From assembly GCF_021603585.1 (NCBI RefSeq), contig NZ_BQHI01000011.1, positions 62,001 through 126,000 of the forward strand: DNA of 64,000 bases, written 5' to 3'. Below, piece after piece: positions 57,244 to 64,000 of this stretch (within the stretch, counting starts at the first letter, position 1; the number at the start of each line of letters is the position of its first letter). Made by a program: the position numbers and the translations under genes. A model generated the notes under the pieces. The model worked only from the letters and a program-made list of their open reading frames with translations. It was not told the DNA's origin and did no database searches. Origin of the DNA: Pseudomonas sputi (lineage in GTDB: Bacteria > Pseudomonadota > Gammaproteobacteria > Pseudomonadales > Pseudomonadaceae).

Positions 57244-58697
57244 GTCAGCCCATGAGCCGCAAACAGCAACTGCTCAAGCGTCACCGGCGCAACAAACGAA
57301 TCGGCCTGCTGATCGCACTGATCGTGTTGATCGCCCTTGGCGTGCTGGTGGCCTGGTGGCTGCCGCTGGTGCTGGCGGTGCTCGGCTGGATGGCCCATGA
57401 GGCGTGGTTTGCCGATCACCTGTTCTATTCGCCGAAAGACGATTACCAATACAGCTTTCCGCCGTTCACCCCGCAGCCCAAGGTGCATTTGAACGGCGAA
57501 CAGTTGCGTCTCGACGAGGGCGTGATGCTGGTGGACGACGCTACGCTGATCCTCGCTGTGAAGGTTAAAAGCAGCTGGCTGGGACGCTTCTTCGATCCGC
57601 GAGTCGAGTTGACCGGTGGCACCCATCCCGATGCGCAGACGTTCGAGCGCGGCGTCAACGGCCTGCGCTATCTGAATCTCAGCGGTCAGGCGCAGGCCCT
57701 GTCGCAAGGCCAGTTGCGCCTGCGCGGGCGCTTTTGCCGGGTGTCTGGCGAGCCGGTGCTGTGGGCGCTGGAGCAGCCGGACTACCGCCAGCAGCGGGTG
57801 ATGGTCATCGCCCCGCACGCCGACGATGCCGAACTGGCCGCCTACGGTCTGTACAGTCAGGCCAAGGAAGCCTGGATCGTGACCCTGACCGCCGGCGAGA
57901 TCGAAGCCGAACACTATCGACAGATGGGCCTGAACAAGGTCGAGGCGGCGCGGCTCAAGGGGCGTCTGCGCGCCTGGGACAGTCTGGCCGTACCGCGCTG
58001 GGCTGGCGTGCCGCAGGAACACTGCGTGCAGCTCGGGTATTTCTGCCTGCAACTGGCGGCGATGCAGGCTGCGCCGAATCAACCGGTGGGCTCGCGGGAA
58101 GCCGATCTGAACGACACGCGGATGTTCCGTCAGCTCAATCCGTTTGCCTTGCCCGGCGATGCCGATGGCGCGCCGACCTGGAACAATCTGCTGGCCGACC
58201 TGCGTGACGTGCTGTTGCGTGCGCGCCCGGATGTGATCGTGCTGCCGCACCCGACGCTCGATCCGCATCCCGATCACATCTGCGCCCAGGAAGCCGTGCT
58301 GGAAGCCTTGCGTGGCCTTGACTGGCAACCGACCCTGCTCGGTTACGCCAACCACTTGCACGACAACGACCGCTGGCCGATGGGCGACAGCGGGGAGGGC
58401 ATCGCCTTGCCGCCGACGTTCGAGGCGACCCTCGCAATGCAACCGCTGTGCCTGCCGCTGTCGATCGAACTGCAACGGGACAAGGCCATGGCGCTGGGCA
58501 TGATGCATGACCTGCAACCTCCCGCGCCGTTCAAGCGTCGCCTGCGCCGGTTGTTTCAGCGACTGCTGGCCGGTCGGCGTCCGTCGGTCTACGGCGAGAA
58601 CGAATTTTTCCGCAAAGCGGTCAGGCGCCAGGAGTTGTTCTGGGTACTGAAGCAGAGCGAAACAGGGGCGACGGGATCGCCCCAGGGAGAGGTATGA
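57240..58697 (+). CDS. dnpA: PIG-L-family deacetylase (DnpA-like)
   Basis: A 485-residue protein with an N-terminal membrane helix (residues 21-50, IGLLIALIVLIALGVLVAWW) and a PIG-L metal-dependent deacetylase domain: PHADDAELA (192-200, the zinc-binding motif with HADD) and LPHPTLDPHPDH later. P. aeruginosa DnpA (PA5002) is a PIG-L protein linked to fluoroquinolone tolerance and LPS. The domain may de-N-acetylate a core amino sugar. ATG 57240 overlaps the mig-14 stop (ATGA); a start 27 bp upstream is not needed. Confidence 0.88.
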   Translation: MSQPMSRKQQLLKRHRRNKRIGLLIALIVLIALGVLVAWWLPLVLAVLGWMAHEAWFADHLFYSPKDDYQYSFPPFTPQPKVHLNGEQLRLDEGVMLVDDATLILAVKVKSSWLGRFFDPRVELTGGTHPDAQTFERGVNGLRYLNLSGQAQALSQGQLRLRGRFCRVSGEPVLWALEQPDYRQQRVMVIAPHADDAELAAYGLYSQAKEAWIVTLTAGEIEAEHYRQMGLNKVEAARLKGRLRAWDSLAVPRWAGVPQEHCVQLGYFCLQLAAMQAAPNQPVGSREADLNDTRMFRQLNPFALPGDADGAPTWNNLLADLRDVLLRARPDVIVLPHPTLDPHPDHICAQEAVLEALRGLDWQPTLLGYANHLHDNDRWPMGDSGEGIALPPTFEATLAMQPLCLPLSIELQRDKAMALGMMHDLQPPAPFKRRLRRLFQRLLAGRRPSVYGENEFFRKAVRRQELFWVLKQSETGATGSPQGEV

Positions 58698-59848
58698 GTC
58701 AACGCGCAAAGGTGCTGCAGCTGCAGCCCGACTACAACGTCAAATCCCATGATTTCGCCGACCTCGCCGAACAGATCGTCAAGGCACTGCCAACCGATCG
58801 TTACGAAGTGACCGCCGCCTTCCTGCGCGGCAAGCCCGGGCCGGGCGAAGCCGTCAGCCGGGCCGACCGCTCGGTGTATTTCGAGTTTTCCGACAAGTCC
58901 CTCAAAGGCATGCGTCTGCGGGCGATGTGGCAGCTGTACAAGTTCTGCCGCCGGGAAAAGTTCGACGTGGTGATCTGCAACCGTTTCAAACCGGTGAACA
59001 TGATGCTGACGCTCAACCGCTGGTTGAAAGTGCCATTGTGCATCGGCATTTCCCACGGCTTCGGCGAGTACGACCGCTTCTACCGTCGTCGTCAGACTCA
59101 GCGCCTGATCGACCGGCACTGGCGTTTTGTCGGCGTGTCGCCGGCGGTCAAACAGTATTTGCTGGACTGCGAATGCGGTTTCACTGACCAGAACACGTAC
59201 GCAATCACCAACGCCATCGACATCGAACAGGCCGAGGGTTTGCAGCACAGCCGCGAACGTGCGCGCGAGTTGCTGGGCATCGATTCGAAGGTGCGCCTGA
59301 TCGGGGCGCTGGGGCGGCTGGTGTCGGTCAAGGGCCACACTTATCTGTTGCAGGCTTTCGCCCAACTCAAAGACAAATACCCGAACACCCAGCTGGCCAT
59401 CATTGGTGCCGGACGCCTGCAGGCGCCGTTGGCCGCCGAGATTGAACAGTTGGGCCTGAGCGGCCGGGCGCATCTGCTGGGCTTCAAGGAAAACGCCCTG
59501 CAATACGTGCGTGCGTTCGATATCTGGACCATGCCGTCGCTGGCCGAAGGCCTGGGTCTGGCCTTGCTGGAAGGCATGAGCGGGCACCTGCCGGTGATTG
59601 CCTCGAACGTGCCGGCCATGCTGCCGCTGATCGAAGGTGCCGGTGGCTTGTCGATCACGCCCAAGGACGTACCGAGCCTGGTTGCGGCACTGGACACCTA
59701 CCTCGCGCTGTCGGATGACGAGCTCAAGGCCAAGGGTGAGCAGGCTTACCGCTATTTGCAGGAACAGCACGACATCGAAGTCTTCCGCCAGGAATACCTG
59801 AACCTGATCGACTCCGGCCTTGAGCAGGCCCGCAAGGAACAGCCATGA
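58694..59848 (+). CDS. ssg: LPS-related GT4 glycosyltransferase (Ssg-like)
   Basis: A 384-residue GT4 transferase, with GALGRLVSVKGHTYLLQAFA, LGFKENALQYVRAFDIWTMP and SLAEGLGLALLEGMSGHLPV. P. aeruginosa Ssg (PA5001) and its relatives in P. fluorescens affect LPS, surface properties and motility. The enzyme probably adds a core sugar. Its ATG overlaps the preceding stop (ATGA), as does the next gene with it. Confidence 0.85.
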   Translation: MSQRAKVLQLQPDYNVKSHDFADLAEQIVKALPTDRYEVTAAFLRGKPGPGEAVSRADRSVYFEFSDKSLKGMRLRAMWQLYKFCRREKFDVVICNRFKPVNMMLTLNRWLKVPLCIGISHGFGEYDRFYRRRQTQRLIDRHWRFVGVSPAVKQYLLDCECGFTDQNTYAITNAIDIEQAEGLQHSRERARELLGIDSKVRLIGALGRLVSVKGHTYLLQAFAQLKDKYPNTQLAIIGAGRLQAPLAAEIEQLGLSGRAHLLGFKENALQYVRAFDIWTMPSLAEGLGLALLEGMSGHLPVIASNVPAMLPLIEGAGGLSITPKDVPSLVAALDTYLALSDDELKAKGEQAYRYLQEQHDIEVFRQEYLNLIDSGLEQARKEQP

Positions 59849-60729
59849 GCGCCGAGCAGCCCCTCGTCACCGTCATCATCGCGTCCTACAACCACGGGCC
59901 GTACATCGAGGAAAGCATCCTCAGCGTCCTGAACCAGACCTACAAGAACATCGAGCTGCTGGTGGTCGACGACGGTTCGAAGGACGACAGCGTCAAGCGT
60001 ATCCAGGCCTTGCAGGAACAGCACGGCTTCGACTTCCGGGTGCAGCAGAACCAGGGCCTGACCAATACGCTCAACGGCGCGATCGCGCGGGCCAAAGGCA
60101 GCCTGATCGTACCGTTCGGTTCCGACGACATCATGTACCCGGACCGTATCGCGACACAGGTCGCTTATATGGATGGCAAGCCGGAAGTGGGCATTTGCGC
60201 CGGCAACATCGAGCTGATGGACGCCGACGGCAACCTCTACCCGGAAAAACGTCAGCGCCGGGACGTGCCGTTCCGGCGTCTGGATTTCGATGACATGTTT
60301 CTGGAGCGCAAGCCGTATCCGCCGGCACCGACCCTGATGATCCGTCGCGAGGCGCTGGACAAGGTGGGTGGCTTCGATCCGACGATTCGGCTTGAGGATC
60401 TGTACATCGAGTTGAAAATCACCCGCGCCGGTTACTTCATTGACGGCCTGAACGTGGTGATGGCGCGCTACCGCAAGCACGCCACTAACTCCTACAAGAA
60501 CCACCGATTCATGATCGAAAACATCCTGCGGACCTACGCGCTGTTCAGCGATCATCCGCTGTACGACGAAGTGCGCTACAAGTCGCTCAATTCGATGTTC
60601 CTGAAAACCGCCAACCGTGACCGCAAGCTGGCGCGGGAGCTGCTGGCGCAGATTCCTTTCAAGGTCTGGAACAAGAAGACCTGGCGCGGGCTGGGCCGGT
60701 TACTGTTTTCGCCGCTGGAAAAAGACTGA
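59845..60729 (+). CDS. wapR: GT2 rhamnosyltransferase (WapR-like)
   Basis: A 294-residue family 2 glycosyltransferase. It starts SAEQPLVTVIIASYNHGPYI, with VVDDGSKDDSV and FGSDDIMYPDR as the nucleotide-sugar and metal-binding motifs. P. aeruginosa WapR (PA5000) adds the L-rhamnose to which O antigen is attached. Adjacent genes on the opposite strand are the acyltransferase and WaaL, in line with a late step in LPS completion. It ends at a strong terminator. Confidence 0.87.
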   Translation: MSAEQPLVTVIIASYNHGPYIEESILSVLNQTYKNIELLVVDDGSKDDSVKRIQALQEQHGFDFRVQQNQGLTNTLNGAIARAKGSLIVPFGSDDIMYPDRIATQVAYMDGKPEVGICAGNIELMDADGNLYPEKRQRRDVPFRRLDFDDMFLERKPYPPAPTLMIRREALDKVGGFDPTIRLEDLYIELKITRAGYFIDGLNVVMARYRKHATNSYKNHRFMIENILRTYALFSDHPLYDEVRYKSLNSMFLKTANRDRKLARELLAQIPFKVWNKKTWRGLGRLLFSPLEKD

Positions 60730-60736
60730 GGTCGTT

Positions 60737-60764
60737 GTCGCTCGCATTCAGCGAGCGACTTTTT
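60737..60764 (+). terminator. Intrinsic terminator of the LPS core operon
   Basis: GTCGCTCGC (60737-60745), loop ATTCA, and GCGAGCGAC (60751-60759) followed by TTTTT. It lies 8 bp after the wapR stop and overlaps the stop codon and last codons of the convergent acyltransferase gene, so the same DNA serves as coding sequence on the other strand. Confidence 0.9.
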
Positions 60765-61965
60765 CCGCCAGTTGCTTGCTGCCTTTTTGCCGCTGGCGAA
60801 TCCATTGCACCAGTTTCCTGCCCGCGTTCATGCCTGGCTGTTCGATGTAAAGGAACGTCGCGCTGCTGACCAGAATCAACAGGCACGTGCAGGCCGCCAT
60901 CAACGGCAGGTAAACCCAGGCCTCCCGCGCATCGAGGTGCAGTATCAGCGGCAGGCGCTGGACCATCAGCCAGAGCACGAAACCATGGAGCAGGTAAGTG
61001 CTGTAGCTGATTTCCCCCAGCCAGCGGATGCTGCGCGGCTTCAAGGCGCCGAACAGGGTGTTGCCCGAAGCCACGATCACGAAAAACAGCGACAGCAGAA
61101 ACAGCGGCGCGGTCTTGAACGCCCGGTTGAACACCGTGAAGGCCAGTGCCAGAGCCGCCAGGGCGATCACGCTGGCCAGCGTCGTGCGGCTCCAGGCCAC
61201 CAGCTGCGGGCGCCGGACCCAATAAGCGGCGGCAATTCCGCCGAGAAAACTGGCCAGGAAATGCTTCTTGAGCGAATGCTCCCAACCGACCAACTGGTAC
61301 AGCGCATAGATCCCGATCAGGCACAGCACCACCTGCAGCCAGTTGCCGCGATAAACGAATATCAGGGCTGCCAGTGGCAGCGCCAGATAGAAAAACACTT
61401 CATAGGCCAGCGTCCAGGTGACGTTGGAGATCAGCATGCCGGTCTGCGGATACTGGTTGACGTCGGGGCGATCGAACGTCAGCCACAACAGGCCCTGTTT
61501 GAGCAGTTGTGACAGCGGCTCCTTCAGTTGCCAGTCCTGCAGGTAGAACACGGTGACGAACACCGCCAGCATCAATGGCAGATACAGCGGATACAACCGG
61601 AACACCCGCGAAATACCAAAGGCCAGCCAGTCATGCTGACGGCCCTGGGCCAGCAGGCGACTCCAGAACAGGAAACCGGTAATCATGAAGAACAGGGCCA
61701 CGCTGCCCTGGCCCAGCATCGAGTAGAAATTGCTCGGCGGAAATTCGAATACGCCCGTGCGCAGAAAGATCCAGGTGATGATCGAGTGATGCACGAATAC
61801 ACCGAATGCCAGATAGCCGCGAAGGCCATCGATACTGGCATAGCGGCTTTCACCCGAATGCTGCAGATGGCGTGCGATTTTCGGCACGGCTCGCAGCAGC
61901 AACGCGGCGGTGACGATGGCCAGCAGATAGGCGGCCAGCGCAATGAACGGACTGGTCTGAATCAT
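60748..61965 (-). CDS. Acyltransferase-3 family membrane protein (probable O-acetyltransferase)
   Basis: A 405-residue membrane protein of the acyltransferase-3 (OafA/NodX) family. It has about ten membrane segments, with SIDGLRGYLAFGVFVHHSII (the family's RGxxxxxVxxxH motif with catalytic His) near residues 45-64 and WTLAYEVFFYLALPL. It probably transfers an acetyl group to an LPS sugar. It starts at ATG 61963-61965, overlapping the stop of the upstream ligase gene (ATGA), so the pair forms an operon; the TTG one codon earlier is ignored. Confidence 0.88.
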   Translation of the reverse strand: MIQTSPFIALAAYLLAIVTAALLLRAVPKIARHLQHSGESRYASIDGLRGYLAFGVFVHHSIITWIFLRTGVFEFPPSNFYSMLGQGSVALFFMITGFLFWSRLLAQGRQHDWLAFGISRVFRLYPLYLPLMLAVFVTVFYLQDWQLKEPLSQLLKQGLLWLTFDRPDVNQYPQTGMLISNVTWTLAYEVFFYLALPLAALIFVYRGNWLQVVLCLIGIYALYQLVGWEHSLKKHFLASFLGGIAAAYWVRRPQLVAWSRTTLASVIALAALALAFTVFNRAFKTAPLFLLSLFFVIVASGNTLFGALKPRSIRWLGEISYSTYLLHGFVLWLMVQRLPLILHLDAREAWVYLPLMAACTCLLILVSSATFLYIEQPGMNAGRKLVQWIRQRQKGSKQLAEKVAR

Positions 61966-63827
61966 CAATGAACCCGAGCCGGCGTGTTACCGGCCAGCAC
62001 TTGCCTGTGCAGATTGTCTACGGCGGATTTCGACGCCGTTACGGCGTACCCCTGGAGCAGCGCTTCGAGGTGATCCTCGAACAGCCAGCGTTTGTCGACG
62101 GTGTAGCGTTGCATGTGGCGCAGATTACGCTGGCGCAGTGACAGGCTGAGGGGCGAAGGGTAGATCCGCAGGTCGGCCAGATCGATCAACCCGAACTCGC
62201 CATCCTCCAGCACCAGCACATTGCCCAGATGCAGCGAGCGGAAATACACGCCCTGTTCATGCAGGCCGGCCATGAATTTGCCGAAACGTTCCACCAGCGC
62301 CTGTCGCACGGCCGGCGCGGTGATGCCCTGCAAGACCTGGCGCAGGGTATGGCCCGGCAGCGGGGTGTAATGCACGGCGCTGCTGCCGTCGTCCAGGCGA
62401 TACAGGTTCAGCACCTGCGGCGTGGGAATGCCCATCCGGCGCAATTGCTCGCTGTTGACGGCAAACCGCTCGGAATACGGATTGAAACTGCCCGAGGTGT
62501 ACCAGCGGCGGCGACGGAACAGCTTGAGAAAGCTGCCATCGGACAGGCGCAGGACTTTGGGCCCCAACCCGTCTTCCTCGATGACCTGAGCGTCGCTGCT
62601 CAGCAGTTGCAGAGCGGATGCCGAGAGTTTCTGTACCGGTATTGTCAGGAGACGCCGGGCCCGCTGATTGATGCTCAGGGCCGCAATCAGTGCCAGCGGA
62701 ATCCACAGCAGGAACCAGTGCTCCTTGGGGCGCGAAATGATCCCGCCGCCCTCGGTCAGCCCGGCACCGATGCCGAACACCAGCCAGGTCGAGGCAATGA
62801 TCAGCAGTGGCTGAACCCGTAGCCGCCAACTGCTCAGCAATCCCCAGGCCTGAAAAAACAGCCAGGGCAGCATGCCGAGGATGCCGACGTAATAAAGCAC
62901 GCCCAGCGCAAAGCTGTGCGGTTCCTGGAAGTTGTAACCGACACCCGGGTCAATCGCCAATGCGGCGTTGTAGCCGTGGCCGATCCATGGGTGTTCGGCA
63001 ATTTTTTCCAGGGCTTGCTGCCAGATTTCGAAACGGTAGGAGTCACCGCGTTCGATGATCATCTTCGAGAACAACACCGACACGGTTGCGCCACCGACCG
63101 CCAATGTCCCCAGCAGCACCAGCGAGCGACGGTTCCAGCAAATCAGGCTCAGCCACAATGCCGCCATGGTCAGCGCCACCAGCGGGGTGCGCGAGCCCGT
63201 TCCGATCACGGCCATGAACATGATCAGCATCGCGGGGATGCTCAGCCAGTACAGTCGGCGATTCTTGCAGGTCATGCTCAGGCTGAGCCAGTAGGCACAG
63301 AAAAATCCGAACAGATGGGAGCTGAGCAACGGGTTGTCGAACGCGCCGCCGCCAATCAGGCGCGCGCCGGGTTCAGAGTGGAGCACGAATGGAATCAGGA
63401 AACTGATCGTTGCGACCAGGGCCACCAGCGCCGCGGCGAACAGTAACGGCGAAAGGATGTCGCTGCGGTAGCGAACCAGCAGGAAACAACCGGCGAACAG
63501 CATCAGGGTATGCAGCGGAGGCTTGAACATGCCGCCTATCGGTTCGTCCTGCGGACCCCAGCAAAGGCTCAGCAGTGCCCAGGCGGCGAACAGCAGCAGC
63601 GCAATGAACACCGGCTCACGCAGCATTTCCTTGAGTTCTCGCGGGCGCAGGCACAGTGCAATCAGCGTCGGAATGCTGAACAGGCCATAAAACAGCTTGT
63701 GATGAAGACTGCGACCCGGCAGGAAAAACAGCGCGCACAAGAGCAGGAAGTAGCCGATGGGAAGTATCCACAGGCTGATGAAATCGAAAATTCGATTGGA
63801 CGTACTGCTGAAGCCGCGAAGTTGCAT
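61965..63827 (-). CDS. O-antigen ligase fused to a kinase-like domain
   Basis: A 620-residue fusion. Residues 1-400 are a WaaL-type O-antigen ligase with about 12 membrane segments; GSRTPLVAL (Arg213) and EPHSFALG (His304) correspond to the Arg215 and His303 that matter in P. aeruginosa WaaL. Residues from about 405 form an InaA-like kinase domain (LSDGSFLKLFRRRRWYTSG, VYFRSLHLGNVLVL, FGLIDLADLRI). In PAO1 these are two genes, PA4999 and PA4998, as I recall. The kinase half has Ser531 where the catalytic Asp is expected. It attaches O antigen to the core on the periplasmic side; the kinase-like part would be cytoplasmic. Confidence 0.88.
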   Translation of the reverse strand: MQLRGFSSTSNRIFDFISLWILPIGYFLLLCALFFLPGRSLHHKLFYGLFSIPTLIALCLRPRELKEMLREPVFIALLLFAAWALLSLCWGPQDEPIGGMFKPPLHTLMLFAGCFLLVRYRSDILSPLLFAAALVALVATISFLIPFVLHSEPGARLIGGGAFDNPLLSSHLFGFFCAYWLSLSMTCKNRRLYWLSIPAMLIMFMAVIGTGSRTPLVALTMAALWLSLICWNRRSLVLLGTLAVGGATVSVLFSKMIIERGDSYRFEIWQQALEKIAEHPWIGHGYNAALAIDPGVGYNFQEPHSFALGVLYYVGILGMLPWLFFQAWGLLSSWRLRVQPLLIIASTWLVFGIGAGLTEGGGIISRPKEHWFLLWIPLALIAALSINQRARRLLTIPVQKLSASALQLLSSDAQVIEEDGLGPKVLRLSDGSFLKLFRRRRWYTSGSFNPYSERFAVNSEQLRRMGIPTPQVLNLYRLDDGSSAVHYTPLPGHTLRQVLQGITAPAVRQALVERFGKFMAGLHEQGVYFRSLHLGNVLVLEDGEFGLIDLADLRIYPSPLSLSLRQRNLRHMQRYTVDKRWLFEDHLEALLQGYAVTASKSAVDNLHRQVLAGNTPARVH

Positions 63828-63919
63828 GCTGAGAGATTCAATCCTGAAGTTGATCGGCCATTTCGATGATGGCTATTTGATGCTGAAAAAGACGCCTAAC
63901 AATAACAGCCTTTGGCCGA

Positions 63920-63948
63920 TTGCCAGAACCCTGAAGAAGCTGTGCTAA
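63920..63948 (+). promoter_or_regulatory. Possible promoter before msbA
   Basis: TTGCCA (63920-63925), a 17-bp spacer and TGCTAA (63943-63948). The -10 is a weak match. It lies 34 bp before the ATG at 63982. The start of transcription would be near 63955. Confidence 0.4.
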
Positions 63949-63981
63949 AGTCAGCGTCCTTTTTATCGACTTTCGCGTGAT

Positions 63982-64000
63982 ATGACCGACTCCAGTCCCG
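63982..64000 (+). CDS. msbA: Start of probable msbA (lipid A/LPS flippase)
   Basis: Partial: only 19 bases (MTDSSP) are inside the window. The peptide start and the location directly beyond the LPS core genes and divergent from the ligase match the PAO1 order, where msbA follows. Nothing else of the protein can be seen, so the call depends on context. Confidence 0.5.

Overview
The window is a high-GC, gene-dense chromosomal segment of a Pseudomonas of the fluorescens type. The assignment rests on the LPS core gene set, the dipA, aceEF, glnE and waa gene products, and a gene order that, from memory, follows the P. aeruginosa PAO1 block from PA5028 to PA4997 with extra genes inserted. No rRNA, tRNA, CRISPR array, insertion sequence or prophage was seen.

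Layout. 1-6066 (minus) is the promoter-proximal part of an aryl-polyene (APE-type) biosynthesis operon: ketosynthase-like chain-length factor, acyltransferase, two acyl carrier proteins, a membrane protein, a fused AMP-ligase/hotdog dehydratase, a family 2 glycosyltransferase, an LpxL-like acyltransferase and the start of an aromatic amino acid ammonia-lyase. It continues off the left edge and has a good sigma70 promoter at 6166-6194. 6436-15185 holds an orphan ParA, trxC, a higBA toxin-antitoxin pair with a perfect palindromic operator, selO, mscK and a K+/H+ antiporter. 15358-19829 has two chemoreceptors, one with a sigma28-type and one with a sigma54-type promoter, flanking a coiled-coil/ZapA-like gene pair.

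19894-27749 carries an acyl-CoA dehydrogenase and the divergent putA/putP pair, with seven GTTGCA-type PutA operator cores between them. 27978-31339 is an accessory island: an orphan T6SS VgrG, a DUF4123 adaptor, no recognisable effector, then a multi-hairpin leader and a nine-codon leader peptide just upstream of a small protein gene. 31580-42473 holds rlmJ, msrA, the c-di-GMP phosphodiesterase dipA, a PhoD-like phosphatase and the pyruvate dehydrogenase genes aceE-aceF, with twin palindromes upstream of aceE. glnE follows on the plus strand.

45849-63827 is the LPS core region: waaF, waaC, waaG, waaP, three further kinase-like genes, a small lipoprotein, a carbamoyltransferase, glycosyltransferases, Mig-14, a PIG-L deacetylase and a WapR-like transferase, nearly all overlapping by a few bases. 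On the opposite strand are an acyltransferase-3 membrane protein and an unusual O-antigen ligase fused to a kinase-like domain. The window ends in the first codons of a probable msbA.

A family of inverted repeats built on GATCGTTCCCACG occurs at several gene ends. The most interesting unexplained items are the structured leader plus leader peptide at 30780-31018, the paired palindromes upstream of aceE, and the missing catalytic Asp in two LPS-kinase-like domains.
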